Positions 14,691-26,735 of a stretch of DNA of 64,000 nucleotides are shown here, piece by piece; within the stretch, counting starts at the first letter, position 1; each line of letters starts with the position of its first letter. The stretch is from assembly GCA_023376005.1 (NCBI GenBank), contig CM042181.1, forward strand, positions 24,056,808 to 24,120,807. The letters run 5' to 3'. The DNA is from Doryteuthis pealeii (Eukaryota > Mollusca > Cephalopoda > Myopsida > Loliginidae). A model generated the notes under the pieces. That model did not search any database and was not told the DNA's origin. It saw nothing but the letters and a program-made list of their open reading frames with translations. Position numbers and translations under genes: made by a program.

Positions 14691-15555
14691 GGAGAAAATT
14701 ATATGGATGCTACAAGCGACAAACGGAAGAGACTGCACACGAAAATACCTGGGTGGGGTTAAGAAAGGGAAATCTCAAAAGCTAAATTGAGTCGCTCATA
14801 ATTACAGCACAAAATAATGGCATAAGAACAAAATATATCAAAGCGAAAATAGATAAAACAAAATAGAATAGTAAGTGTAGGATATGTGGAGACAAATGAA
14901 ACCATCAATTATGTAATAAGCAAATACAACAAATTGGCTCATCGAGAATACAATGTTAAGAACAACTGGAAAGGTGATTCAGTGAGAATAGTACAAGAAA
15001 CTGAATTTTGACCAAATGATATAGGAACAAACCGGAATCTGTTCTAGAGAATGAAACACATAAAATTTCTCTGGAACTTTGAAGTACAGACGAATCCCCT
15101 TATAGTTTCCAGAAGATCCGACCTAATATCAATTAACAAGAAAAAGAGAACTTATCAACTGATACCTTTTGCCGTCCTGGCAAAGAATCACAGGACGAAA
15201 GAAAACGAAAGCATAGACAAATACCTGGATCTTGCCAGAGAACTAAAAAAAAAAAACAGTGGAACATGAGGGTAACAATGATACCAATGGTCTCCAAGAG
15301 TTTGGAAAACAGATTGGAGGAATTGGAAATCAGAGGAAGAATCAAAAATATCCAGACATCAGTATTGTTAAACCCGCTAGAATACTCAGAAGAGTCCTTG
15401 AGACCCGAGGAGACTTGTTGTTACCCAGGCTCCTGTAAAAGATCCCCAGCATACGCTGGTATGATAAAACTAATGATAATATGAGACTTGCTGTCACTCA
15501 GAATCGAGTGATCGACCACCAGCTATTACTGATGTGAAACAAGTTGCAAGGAGTG

Positions 15556-15598
<43 letters not shown>
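14690..15598 (+). mobile_element. LINE family L-A, 5'-truncated 3' end
   Basis: The reading frames reproduce the C-terminal region of a non-LTR retrotransposon seen again at 25440 and 41650. There is a degraded Cys/His cluster near 14875-14930, HIKFLWNFEVQT with RRSDLISINKKKRTY near 15055-15150, DKYLDLARELKKK near 15215-15255, and LENRLEELEIRGRI near 15300-15345. It is cut at the 5' side. The 3' end carries a hairpin (15446-15459), a second partial copy of the tail (15482-15535), and an (ATA)n tail. Several stops and frameshifts make it non-functional. Confidence 0.85.
15557..15597 (+). repeat. (ATA)n LINE tail
   Basis: Trinucleotide run directly after the L-A tail. The same ATA-type repeat follows the tails at 26512 and 44487, so it is part of the element's 3' end and not an independent microsatellite. 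Confidence 0.9.
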
Positions 15599-15601
<3 letters not shown>

Positions 15602-15892
15602 CTATAAATAATACCTAATGATATTATATCTACTGTTCTAGTAGAAATGATAACATACTCATATTTTTTGTTTTGAAAAGGAAATTACTTTTAATAAAAA
15701 GATTGTTAAAATGCGCTTGAAAGTAAAGTGCATTTTGCTTTTCTGGCTGTGAAACCAAATTGAAAATCAGCAAATCAATGTTAACCTTAAAAACGTTTGC
15801 TACTTAGAATTTTCATTTAACAGAATAATCATGGATTATGAACAAATATGTTTCGTTAAATGTGCCACAAAAATGGAACACAACAATATCAA

Positions 15893-15944
15893 ATATTTCA
15901 CCAAATTTGATTGTATAACAATACAATCAAATTTGGTGAAATAT
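15893..15944. repeat. perfect palindrome, 24-bp arms with 4-bp loop
   Basis: ATATTTCACCAAATTTGATT plus GTAT (15893-15916) is followed by AACA and then its exact reverse complement (15921-15944). Confidence 0.98.
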
Positions 15945-16616
15945 CTTTTCTTCAAAAATAATATTTCTGTTGTAGACTATATATATAGTGGCTATATTTA
16001 TAAGTAAATGATGCTCAATATCCTTACTAGGCCATTTATATCAAATTAAGGTAGTGTGGACATCGAGTTAACTGTGCCTGGTTACCGAGTTTCTGTCCTA
16101 TTTGATATATCTTAGTTTGCTACATTCATAAATGGACTCAATATTAGTCGTATATTAATCCATATACAATACTAAAAGTTTTACACAATTTAGCTGAGAG
16201 ATGGCGTAGTAGAGAGCCAGAGAAAATACTTTTAGAGCTGGAAAATGATTCTATGGATTTATATATAATTGTTCAAAATAATCTACATATAATTATATAT
16301 AATTAATATGAATTTGCAAATAATCTTTTCATAGAATACTCGAAGGTTTTGCATAAAAAAATCTAAAGATGGTATATGGGATGAAAAAGCAAATCATATG
16401 GTGACTGAATAATAATGTTATATAAATATCAATAAAAGGGTATGAAAGTTTTATCAGCTTAATAATTTATCCTATAGGTGAGGAGACTCATAACTGTTTT
16501 CCGTGTCACTGATTGTCTGAAATGTTTCATTGACTTAGACATAAAGACAACATTACAATGAGACGTGCTACAATTTTTCACGGATATCATAAACAAAATC
16601 TTTAGTGACATTTGAA

Positions 16617-16621
<5 letters not shown>

Positions 16622-16655
<34 letters not shown>
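16622..16655. repeat. (TA)n microsatellite
   Basis: Uninterrupted TA run. Confidence 0.97.
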
Positions 16656-16657
<2 letters not shown>

Positions 16658-17559
16658 ATTCTCGTAAGCACGGTTTGTTAAAAATCAGACAAGTTTCTTT
16701 TTAGCGGCTTTATTTTTTTTTTTTTGTCCTAAAAAGATTCTAACATTGGTTCAACTTTATATTAAAATTGCTGAAAATTCTTTCGTTGATCACCATTGTT
16801 GATCATTTTCAAAGAAATAATCGAGATGCTATTTTTTCTTATTCATTGAAACGTTTTATTTCAACATGTCCCCTGGTTTTGAATATTGTAGTTTGATCAT
16901 CGTGTGTTTATGATATAGTGAAAGTAACAATAGCGTTATTTTTAGAAAAAAATATTTATAAACCTTTTTTTACTTGTTGTCCATCGTATCCGATGATGAC
17001 ACCACGCAAATCCTTTTCCTCCAATTTATTCAGTCCCTAGTTGCATCTTGCCAACTCCCTATGGGGATGGTAAAGTCCTTCAGGTTTCTATTGATGTTGT
17101 CTTTATACCGGAGCTTTAATCTACCGATTCCACGTGATCCCTCGCTCAGTTGAAAGAACAAAATCTGCTTTGGCAGTCTGTTCAAGTGGCCAGAAATCTC
17201 AGGTTGCGTTGGGCAAGTATTTCGTGCATGCTAGGGAGTCCAGGTCTCTACAGGGTGGTCCTGTTTGAAACATGTTGCCACCACTTGACATTTTAATATA
17301 CTGCGCAAGTAGTAGATGTTTTTGGACATCCGCTTTGTATACTCTTTAGGTTTCCGCACCGGAAAGGAGGGTTGAGAGAACTATGGCATGGTTTACTGCA
17401 CATTTAGTTTTGAAGATGTCTCTGTTGAACCAGACTCGCCTCTTCAGCTGGCCAATGCTTTGAAAGCATTTGAAATTCGGAGATCAAGTTCTGCATTGAG
17501 TCTATTGTTGATGGCAACTGTGGAGACCAGGTACCTGAAAGTATTTACCTGTGTAGAAT

Positions 17560-17844
17560 AATATTAGTTCCAATTACCGTCAAATTGGTAAGACAAGGCA
17601 ACAAGTAGTCGTAACTGAATACGAATCAATTTTGCTGCAATATTACTGCAGAATGCCAGGGTATTTATGAAGCCTAATAACATCATAGAAACCAAGCAGC
17701 CAATCAGGACTCTAGGAATGGAATCACCCAAATACATGAATTGACTATTCTCGATTTCCATAAATACCAACTGTCTTGGGCACTAAGTCAGTTGTGCTTA
17801 GCCAGTTGCTGTTGTTCAAGCCAACAGTATACGGACTGACTTTA
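17560..17844 (+). repeat. left LTR
   Basis: It matches the right LTR strongly from about 17595 to its end, including AATGCCAGGGTATTTATGAA and CAACTGTCTTGGGCACTAAG. The first 35 bp are diverged, so the left boundary is approximate. Confidence 0.75.
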
Positions 17845-17846
17845 AT

Positions 17847-18243
17847 ATGGCTCTGCGAACATTTATGAAACCTGAAGATTGGGAAAGCTACTTCATCAAA
17901 GTGGGTATCTCTGCCGACTCAGCCAAAAGCTATGCTACAACATTTGCAAGTGAAAAGCTGACAAAAAAACCTTCAAATGATGGATCGGGCCATGTTAAAA
18001 GAGTTGTGAATCACAGCAATGGGAGAAGCCCTGTCTATCCTTAAACAAGCTAAGGAGACCTCTACCCAGACAACCTATACGAAGGCACTGTCAGCCAAGT
18101 TCCGCCAACTCCACTTTGAAATGACACCCCCAACAATTCAGAAAATTTTGAATCCATTGGGAAGTTTTCACCAGAATGACAGACATGCCAACTTCCCAAA
18201 CCAACATCCAATTATACAATTGTGCCGATGAATCTCAATACGC
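17847..18243 (+). pseudogene. truncated gag with SAM-like N-terminus
   Basis: The frame opens MALRTFMKPEDWESYFIKVG and continues through ISADSAKSYATTFASEKLT. This reads like a small helical SAM-type domain (W-x2-YF...G(I)...YA-x2-F). A frameshift near 18010 moves the sequence into the next frame (GEALSILKQAKETSTQTTYT), and another near 18160 leads into TRMTDMPTSQTNIQLYNCADE, a capsid-like stretch. It then stops at the right LTR. I infer retroelement gag from its position between LTRs and from the family pattern; the assembly function is lost. Confidence 0.7.
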
Positions 18244-18528
18244 TGTATCCACTTCAAAAGGGAGACAGTCTCCGTACAACGTCCAAACAACCGTCGGTAT
18301 GAATACGAATCTATCTTGCTGCAATACTACTGTGGAATGCCAGGGTATTTATGAAACTCCACAACATCATAGAAACCAAGCAGTCAATCAGGACTCAAGG
18401 AATGGAATCACCCAAATACATGAATGGACTAGTCTTGATTTCCATAAATACCAACTGTCTTGGGCACTAAGTCAGTTGTGCTTAGCCAGTTGCTGTTGTT
18501 CAAACCAATACTATACTGAGTGACTTCA
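18244..18528 (+). repeat. right LTR
   Basis: Begins TGTATCC and ends GACTTCA, consistent with TG...CA termini. It is followed directly by LINE L-C sequence. Confidence 0.75.
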
Positions 18529-19525
18529 ATAACCTGAGCTATTATTATGTCTTTTCCGGTGTCATGTGATGTCGGAGTGGGTTGATACATAACCTCGGAC
18601 TTATTGAGGTTTATTTTCATCCCAAATGCCTTTGTATAGTCCGCGAACCGTGTAATTATTTCTTGGTGATTGTGTGCCAGGAAGGCAGTATCGTCTGCAT
18701 ACATGAGTTCACGAACTTGGATGCGTTTGATTTTTCTTGCAGATCTGAATGGTTTGACATTGATAATTGATATAGGTCTGCCCTTGGTTTAGTCTGTATC
18801 CATACTCCTTGGGTGGAATTAGTAAAGGCATCAGATAATACCATAGAAAGAAAATTGAGAACAGGGTGCAAGGACACAGCTCCGTTTCATTCCTCTCCCA
18901 ACTTCAAATGACTCAGAGTTCCCCTTAAAATTCCTGTATGCACGGCAGATACGAGCTTGGTGAAATAGTCAGGACACCCTTGTCTCCGTAGCGCTTGTCT
19001 GTTCACTGTATCAAAGGCTTTTGTCAAATTAAAGATCATGTAGAGGGGTATATTCTGTTCAATGAATTTCTCCTGGATTTGTCTCAATTAAAAAATGTCT
19101 GTAGTTTGCACGGAACACACACTGTGCTTCAGGTAACAAATGTTCCGCTATGATTGATAGTCTGTTGAGCAATATGCAGGCAAACACTTTCCCCGGTATC
19201 GACAAGAGTGCGATCCCGCGGTAATTGCCACTGGATCGTCTCTTTCCCTTCTTGAAAATGGTGACTAGTTTGGCATCCCTCCAGTCTGCAGGGATTCAAG
19301 TTTTCCCAGGCATCCTTTACAATGGTGTAGAGCATCTCGGTGAGTCGACTACCTCCTCTTTTAATCACTTCTGGATGCATTCCGTCTGCACCAGGGGACT
19401 TTCCGTTGCGGAGCATGGAGATTGCCTTTCACACCTCGTTCAGGTTCGGACATTTACTCATCCAGTGCTGGATTGGTCATTGTTCAATGTTGTTCACAAC
19501 ATTGATCCACAGTTGATGGTTTCAA
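18529..19525 (-). pseudogene. L-C reverse transcriptase, N-terminal and catalytic part
   Basis: YADD, the metal-binding catalytic box, lies at 18690-18701 and is intact. The upstream aspartate block KAFDTVN lies around 19000-19030, and the opening GKSPGADG near 19385-19410. The frame moves at least twice between them. The enzyme would copy LINE RNA at a nicked chromosomal site. Confidence 0.85.
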
Positions 19526-19638
19526 TTATATAGTTACAAATAACTATTTCTATTTAATAATTTATCACACAATTATATCGTTTTAAGTATTCCAATCAAA
19601 TACTAATAATTTTCAACCATATCTTTTTGACAAATAAA

Positions 19639-19815
19639 TAAGATCCTAACAGGCACTACCACTACGGATCAGAGTGCATTTGGGAGTAATGGCAATGTAA
19701 TTGTACTCCACAGACCCCAGAGTTCTAGAACTAGAACCTCTCCACCGAATTTTTAGCCGGGTCTTACTCCTCTACAGAGGATGCAGACGATGTATTCTTA
19801 ATCTTGCAGCTTTCT
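19639..19815 (+). repeat. interspersed repeat R1, partial copy
   Basis: Shares with 24240-24645 and 27782-28165 the series CTAACAGGCACTACCACT, GGCAATG, TACTCCACA, AGAACTGGAACCTC-like and CTCTACAGAGGATGCAG. Only the first third and the last 30 bp are present, so the middle was deleted. Confidence 0.7.
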
Positions 19816-22480
19816 ATTAGCATCATTTGACGGCAGCAATGTGGTCATCTACATAAGGGTGTTTAATGCAGGACATCACAAGAAAAAGAAATTACGGTCA
19901 AGTCACGCCATATCAGTTAAGCAACGATGAGTCTGTTCAATTCTTAATTCGGTGATCACTTAAAAAACTATTAAATGACCCGAAAGAGAATTGATATGCT
20001 GCAAAACAATCAACCAACAAGAATAAATATTAAAGGTTCCCAAACTAGAGCCAAGGGACCCGGGTATCCACAATAGCATTTATACAAATCTCTTCTATAA
20101 AAATGTTAGATCTTGGGGAAAAACAAACAAAAATCCGGAAATGAAGTTCTGTGATTTTGAAATTTAGGATAAAGGAAATATTCTTATGGTAGCAATGACT
20201 TTAAGACAAACGAGACAACCCAGTAACATTGTTAGAGATTGATAAGACAAATATAGTCTTTCGTTTAGTTCTCAATTCTAGCAAAATATAGGGGAGAGCT
20301 TCAGCTCCACTCTAAAATATTGTACTTAGATATTTTGAAAATTTCAGTTCACATTTATCTAAGCTGAATAGGCTTCAGCCTTAATTAAAACAATTATCTA
20401 ATTATTTTGTATTAATGTATCATACACAATTTTCATTTCACCATTTTAAAATTAAAATTCTTTTTTTCCTTTTCTTTTTTAACATTAAGACAAGTTCTTT
20501 TTTTTTTTCAGTTGAAACAAAGCTTCAGGGATTTCTTTTTAAAGAATTAAAATAAATTAGTTTCAGGTTAATACAAAACTATCACTTTAGTGTAAAGATA
20601 ACATATTCCACTGACGTCAACATATACGTCACCACATTCCTATTCAGACCATTTCTTTTTTTAAGTACCCACACATTCATATATTTATGCATCTACACCC
20701 GTACACATACAAACATATATGCATGCACCTGCTCACGTATGCAGACACATATGCATACACATGCATATACACATATAATAGTAGAGACTCATACAAATAC
20801 AGACAAATATATGCATATGCATACGGGCACATGTGTGTGTGTGTCTATACACATACACAGAGACTCTTTTCATTTGCCTTAAATAAATATTGCGAAACTT
20901 TTCTCTTACTAGCATACCCTAAGAAAGATCTGTCTGACATCCACCTGGTCCCAACCCAACTGCATACAGTAAGCCATCAAATCGTCCCTCTCCCCTCCCC
21001 CGCCGCTAAAATACTCCTCTCATCTCTACGATTCCATGCCGTGCACACTCACAGACATCAGACAGCGTCAGAAGTTTTAGAATAAGCAGAAGCCAGGTTA
21101 TTTTTGTAGACGAGATTAGAGAATATATGGAATGATAGACAGAGGGACAGACAGACGAACTGGTAAGCTGACTGATAGATAAGCGGACACACAATCAGGT
21201 TGCCCAAGAAATAAACGTAAACAGAAACTGACAAATAAATTGGCTCTGGTGAAAAGAGACACACAGACAGACAATTGAATAAATCATGTTTTAAGTTAAC
21301 AGGGCATAACTGACTCAAAAATCAGAACTTTAGATCCTCGTTTACAAAGTTTCTTTGTCGAGGATTTGTTTTATGAGTATTCAACCCCCCCCCAAAAAAA
21401 AAAAATCAATTAATAAAATCAAGAAAACAAAAAACACTATAGTTATACTATAACCTCAAGAAAAATGATATATGGATTAAAAATGTTTTTATTATTTTAG
21501 TTGATTAATTTTGTTAAATTTATTAATTCTCCCAAAAATAAAACACTCATCTACACTCATCAAGACTGCAATAATTATAAGATTTCAATTAAATTTTTAA
21601 TGAAAGATTTGTGGAAATCATCTTAAAGTCATCTTTATCTAATTTTACAAAATCTCTTGAACATGCTTCTTCGGAGGCTAAAAATATTTACTTTTTTTTT
21701 AAAGATGTGTCCCTAACCCCGTCTAATAATAAGAATAATACATTCATCAATTATTTCAATTAACAGTAAAGCATCTGATGTCGAGTGGAAACTGTTAAAG
21801 AAAGTATGTTTGTGTTGAAGAACGATAGTTTGTTAAATATATCGTTTCCTGGTACGGTATAAATAGAAGATCAATTCACAACGAAGTGATAACAAGGATA
21901 TTCTATTGCCTGAGCCAACTTAATAGAAGAGAATCCAGTCATGGCAGAAAATACAAAGAAGAGCTTATACATATATAAGAGAAATTTCGTAAGAGAAAAA
22001 TAGTTTTTGTAGATAAAAGTCTTGAGGCTGCTGGTAAAAGAAGAAAGTATAAACAGATTACATATTGAGCATGTTCTCTTGTGTTATGTGACACGAAATG
22101 CTTGGGGGGGGGGGACAAAACCCCTGTAATGTAGACATGAGACACCTTATGCGTCTATGAAGACTAGGGGATCTAAGAGAATTTGACTTTGGTGCTTCTG
22201 GTTTTATAAAGTTGTTTGATACGCCACCTAGCGTCAACTGGTAGATACGGGAGTTAATTGCCTTTCGTGTTTCCTAACGTAAAATAGGGAAACCATGGCA
22301 ATTGAGGAATGTGATCCCTACACATTTAATGAAGGGTCAAAATATTGTAACTTGTGTTTATAAGAAATTATGAATAATTGGATTTCCTTAAATCAATACA
22401 GAAATCGGAGATTGTATCAAAATGCAGACATAAAAAAGTTTGTAGATAAATCCACCGTGTATTTGTAGGGGATCGTTCAT
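19816..22480. other. intergenic, with cryptic ACATAT-type simple sequence
   Basis: 20684-20870 is an irregular TACACATACATATGCA-type cryptic repeat; the ORF at 20687-21085 reading through it is an artefact. 21130-21290 is a GACAGACAGA-rich stretch. A G10 run lies at 22105. No gene recognised. Confidence 0.5.
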
Positions 22481-22815
22481 TTAAAATCAAAACACAAATT
22501 TGCTGCGGGTTGTATTCAGCCTTGTTTATAGAGAGAGTGAACAAAATTCAGGAACAAGTCATTGTGTTCCGATTAGCATTGGTCATACAAGATTAACGCG
22601 CTCCTATATACTCAAATAAGAACAACCACAATGTGGAACATGTCAAACACATTCGACAGTTAAATACTTATTCATGGAATGTAGGTTTTTTGCTCACATC
22701 AGAAACCGTTATTTTAAAACAAACAATATGAAAGATCTGTTTGAAAATGTCAACATGGAGGATATGCTCCCCTTTTTGAGGGAAATAAAATTATACCATA
22801 GAATATAGACATGAA
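22480..22815 (+). mobile_element. LINE family L-E, C-terminal remnant
   Basis: The plus strand encodes SIGHTRLTRSYI, then after one stop EQPQCGTCQTHSTVKYLFME plus CRFFAHIRNRYF, MKDLFENVNMEDM and LPFLREIKLYHRI before a stop at about 22806. This matches the C-terminal end of RNase-H-bearing or Jockey-like LINE polyproteins: GHTRLTHSYLL, a CxxC...H/E..C knuckle, then FLKEIxLY. Upstream RT and RNase H are missing. Confidence 0.75.
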
Positions 22816-24150
22816 ACAAATCAATACCATACAACATAATCCCCAATAATGCTAATACATTGTTAAAACCAATTACTAAAAAGTATAAATACACGATATG
22901 TATCACTTCCTAACCGTTAGGCATGACATAACCCCAGACAGGTTGATATGCCGTTAAAATCAATAAACAAAATTCAGTCACTTGCCTGCTAATCGAGAGT
23001 GTCCTTGCAACGGGAAAAATTGTAGAAAAAATGTTATATGTGAACACGTGGTGCATTTTACTGATGATAATAATGGAGTTACTCGGCTAAAATCTTACTT
23101 TGTTCATTGCGACCTGTCTACAAGGGAATCTGTCTCTACAGATGTTTCTGTGTAGAACTGGTGACTACGTAGATTAAGGATAATATGTTTCGTTAGGATG
23201 GTTGCCAAACTACTATCTTCCGTTGTTTAATGTGGTCTGCCGTGAGCTCTGTATAGCATCTTGTGCCTCCTTTTTGTCTCCTGGGTTCTCTGTCGTACAT
23301 TTTCGGTATCTGCTGAGATCTCTTCTGTTGTGGTAGATTTTGTTCATGACTTTTATTGTAAACCAGTATAATAGTTCCGTTGTATACTGGTATATAGGCA
23401 GACCAAAATTCAGCTTTTTGGTCTTTTATTGGAATTGGTTGAAACAAGTTGTTTTGGGAATCGTGAGGTTTGTTTACAACTACGTCCGCGTGGTCTTAAT
23501 TTCTGTATGTCTGTTAGACGATAAATTAATGTATAGGCATACATTTATATAGTAGCAATTTGTCTCTTATTTAAGCTTTTAAAGTTTTCGTATGTTGAAT
23601 TGTTTCTTTTGTGACTGTTGATTGTGTCTTCGAAAAAAGAGTGGGAAAATTGAAAGATGTTGACCACCGGCTATGTGTCACCCTTTCTCTCTTTCCCCTC
23701 TCTGCTGACATGACCACAACCATTCAAATTTTGACTGTTTCTCTCCGACAAGCCGTCGGCTTGAGCCAATTCTTAAACTAAAAACTGGTGAATTGTAATG
23801 GAATTAGTTATGTTTCCGATCATGTTCGTGTGTGTTATAAATATTCTAAATTAGGTTCAAGGCGATTCATTTTTTGTTTTATACATCCAAACTTAACATA
23901 TAAGTACCAGATTCATAATAGGATATAATAAACTTTGAGATTTGTAAGGTGTAATTCATATAGGTTCTTGCTATACTACCTACCTCCAAATTAATATATG
24001 TTGGGCGATTGCACTTCAGTTGAGGTGAGCGAGTATATCTATATAAGTATATGTTGTGAAGAGACCATCTTTTTTAATGAATTCTGAAAATCTTTTAAAA
24101 GCAAATTGTTGATTGTTTTCAATTCAGTAAATGTTAAAAGCAGAAAAAGG
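22816..24150. other. intergenic, small Cys-rich reading stretch at 22985-23060
   Basis: 22985-23060 reads RECPCNGKNCRKNVICEHVV, a cysteine cluster reminiscent of the region before a GIY-YIG domain in Penelope-like elements, but no flanking RT or GIY-YIG supports it. The ORF at 23193-23447 (minus) has no recognisable signature. Confidence 0.3.
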
Positions 24151-24159
24151 ATATATTTG

Positions 24160-24645
24160 TTGGTTGGTTGGCATGTCAACTCTTGCCGAAGACGTTTTTA
24201 TTCATTCTTGATGGCTACTTAATTTGTTTTAAACATTTCTTCTATTTAACCCATAGCTGGGACACTAAAAGGTACTAATGCTCCGGGTTATACTGTACCT
24301 GGAAACAATGGTGATGAGGGAGTACTCCACATTCCCCACGCCTCCAGAACTGGAACCTCACCGTCAGATAGATATATGTCATAACCAGGACATAAAGACT
24401 CTTAATCACCGCATTCTATCACATGTATGATAAAAAGGGTTTGGGTTTACCATGAGGGAAATAGGGTTGGGATAATCATATAGGTGCTAGGACTTGACGT
24501 GACCAGCAGATTGCATTCATGGACTGCTCAGCCACCAGGATCCCGTCGTTTAGCATCACGGGTCGCCACCCACGACCAACAGGTAGTCCCATTGGTGGAG
24601 TTACCCCTCTGCAGAGATGCAGTCGGTGTATTATAAAGCCCCAGG
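24160..24645 (+). repeat. interspersed repeat R1
   Basis: Aligns block by block with 27660-28165: GGTTGGCAT...TGCCG at the start, then TTTAACCCATAG.TGGGAC, CTCCAGAACTGGAACCTCAC, TCATATAGGTGCTAGG, GACCAGC.GATTG, TCACGGGTC.CCACCCACG and CTCTGCAGAG.TGCAGTCG. It is about 480 bp with no ORF. There is no pol III box that I trust and no target duplication, so its class is unknown. Confidence 0.8.
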
Positions 24646-24709
24646 CGACAGGGCTGGGTATTTTTGTGATTTAATAAATCAAATTATTATTTGATAACAT
24701 ATTTGACTA

Positions 24710-24890
24710 TTTTTGCATTTCTGTAAACCTATAATCAGGATTTAGTAAACTTTAAGAGGGAATTGGGCTATTCTTCTCGGATTGGTAAACATGTAAAGCA
24801 GATTGGGCTATTTTGCGACTTTAAGCGCAAATTGGGCTATTTACATGATTTGACAAACCTTAAATAACATTAAGTCTATTTTTGCAGAAT
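24710..24890. repeat. about 30-bp degenerate tandem repeat
   Basis: ATTGGGCTATT recurs at about 24772, 24802 and 24831, with diverged relatives on each side (TTTGACTATT, TTAAGTCTATT). Confidence 0.6.
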
Positions 24891-25439
24891 GAGCAACATA
24901 TAAATAGGAAATTACATCATCTAAACTAAATGGTAAAACGAGGTCTACACTACATTGTATACCTCGTTAAATAAACCTTTAGAACGGTTTCTGCACTATA
25001 GCATGCATAAACATTCAGACAATAGACTGATTGGGATAACAATAAGAGTAATGGAGTATTTTAGTGTATGATTGGTATTTGTAAGTTTGACGTACACGAG
25101 GAAAATGAATGCAAAAGATAGAAATCTACCCGAGGAGACAAAGGCAAAAGAATCCCCACAAATCATCCACGCTTGCTTGCTCACATATGCGTCAACTGTT
25201 TGTGTGAATTTATTTTGAATAAAGAGACCTACTATCGTTTGAGGTTAGAAGAGGACACTGTCTAGAGGAACTGTAAGCACGTATTAAATTGTTTGGTTTT
25301 TTTAACTGTTGACATATATGCAAGTGTATTCACAATTTCATTTTAAATATGCCTCTTTGTTATTTGCCCATACGTGGGTATGACAATAGGTTGGTAGTCT
25401 AGGAATGAAAAAAAAGCATTTATTTAGCACAAAAATACA

Positions 25440-26010
25440 CTCAAGAGATTACATCGACAGACTATAAGTGTCAAAAAAAGAAAGAGGAAAACGACGCTAA
25501 TATTGAGGATTGCATAGATGCAACAATCGAAGGACTTGAAAGCAAAGAAAGATTAATTACAGCAGCCAATAATAACAATGTCAATAAGGACAGACAGAAA
25601 AAAACAACAAAATCTCGAAAACAAAGATAGGAAGAAAAAACGACAAACTGGAAAGATTGCACGAGAGATGACCTGGACATGGCCAAAAAAGTTAAAAGTA
25701 AAGAGATTAACTGAAACTATTTTAATAGCAGTAAAAATAATGTCATGAAGCGAAAATTGATAATACGCAACAGAATAGCAAGTGTAGGTTATGTGAATAC
25801 AGTGATGAGATGGTCAATTATGATAAACGAATGCAAAAAATGTGCAAAAGGAATACAAGAATAGGCACAACTTGCTAGGAAAAGTTATCCAATTGGAATT
25901 GTATATGAATTTGACCAAATTATTAAATGGTATATGTACAAACCAGAATTCGTCCTAGAAAATGAAACGTATAAAATTCTTTTACAAACTATAACAAATA
26001 GTAGTGGCGA
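25440..26010 (+). mobile_element. LINE family L-A fragment
   Basis: Contains IDNTQQNSKCRLCEYSDEMV (25755-25820), the Cys/His cluster of family L-A, followed by the KWYMYKPEFVLENETYKIL block at about 25924-25980. The same blocks are in the copies at 14690 and 43600. Both ends are missing, including the hairpin tail, and stops interrupt the frame. Confidence 0.75.
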
Positions 26011-26510
26011 TAATTTCACTGGAAGTTGTCTCTTTGGATTTTTACCTCTGCCAGGGTTTGTCCTCCAGCTGATAGTTCCACATGATAGTTTCACAGAGAA
26101 CTTGTGAAGAAGTTAACAACTTGCACCGGTATCTTCTTACATTTTCAGTCATTTTATTATTCACGTTTACGGAATTATTTCCTTTGTGTTTCCTGGTTTA
26201 CATTTCAAAAGGTGCAACATTTCAAAAGTTGTGGTTACTAGGCAACAAAGTGATGAAAATTGATTAACAGGATTTTCTTAATATGGATGTTGTTTCGAAT
26301 CGATAAATCTTATAGATTGTGTAAATATTGATGCTGTCAGTGTTGGTGAACTTTTCTTTCGGCACAAGCTAGAGATCTCCTATGATTACTGGTGTTATTT
26401 CGTTTTTCATATTCGACATTTTGTCAATATAAACGGGTATGCCAACAGGTGACGTCGTTGTTCTCAGTATTCGGAAAATATTTATACAACTTCTCAGTCA
26501 TTTTAGTCAG

Positions 26511-26511
<1 letters not shown>

Positions 26512-26556
<45 letters not shown>

Positions 26557-26735
26557 CGCTCTTTGTGATTTTTTCATACCAGCGTAAGCTGGTGGTCTTT
26601 TACTGAAGTCTTGATGATAGCGAGGCTCCTTGGGTCATCAGGACTCTTATGAGTATTTTAGCTGATCTTAGGGATACTCAAGTATTCTAGCTGATCTTAG
26701 AAATACTCAAAATCCCAGAGAATGCTATTATTATT
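26512..26735 (-). mobile_element. LINE family L-A 3' tail
   Basis: On the minus strand it reads AAGATCAGC-type sequence twice, AGAGTCCTGATGACC, GTAAAAGACC, the hairpin ACCAGCTTACGCTGGT (26578-26593) and then (ATA)n. This matches 44208-44500 in the same order. It consists only of the last about 180 bp of the element. Confidence 0.85.

Larger units (their letters stand above)
15600..16985. other. AT-rich intergenic stretch
   Basis: Apart from the palindrome at 15893-15944 and the TA run at 16622-16655, nothing recognisable. Confidence 0.5.
17560..18528 (+). mobile_element. short LTR element with truncated gag, nested in LINE L-C
   Basis: Two direct repeats of about 285 bp (17560-17844 and 18244-18528) align with a constant offset of 684 bp and no net indel. 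The right copy starts TG and ends CA. Between them lies only a truncated gag; pol, integrase and envelope are absent, so it is a non-autonomous deletion derivative. TGG begins 4 bp after the left LTR, as expected for a primer-binding site, and overlaps the gag ATG. It lies in the opposite orientation to the LINE it interrupts, so it is the younger insertion. Confidence 0.8.
16985..19525 (-). mobile_element. LINE family L-C, interrupted by an LTR element
   Basis: Two minus-strand blocks form one non-LTR reverse transcriptase once 17560-18528 is removed. The right block (18529-19525) has ISMLRNGKSPGADG, RQIQEKF, NLTKAFDTVNRQ, RELMYADDTAFLAH and INLNKSEVMYQP. The left block (16985-17559) continues with VNTFRYLVSTVAINN, LNAELDLRISNAFKAL, HEILAQRNLRFL and LRYKDNINRNLKD-like sequence, ending with terms typical of this family's C-terminus. 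The element is truncated at its 5' side near 19525 and lacks an endonuclease. Frameshifts, for example between 18656-18877 and the YADD frame, show it is dead. Confidence 0.87.

Noticed and set aside
20687..21085. 132-codon ORF
   Set aside because: Most of it reads through cryptic ACATAT-type simple sequence as His/Tyr/Thr repeats; no domain and no support in the non-repeat part.
22985..23060. Penelope GIY-YIG cysteine region
   Set aside because: Only a short Cys cluster; no RT upstream and no YIG motif downstream.
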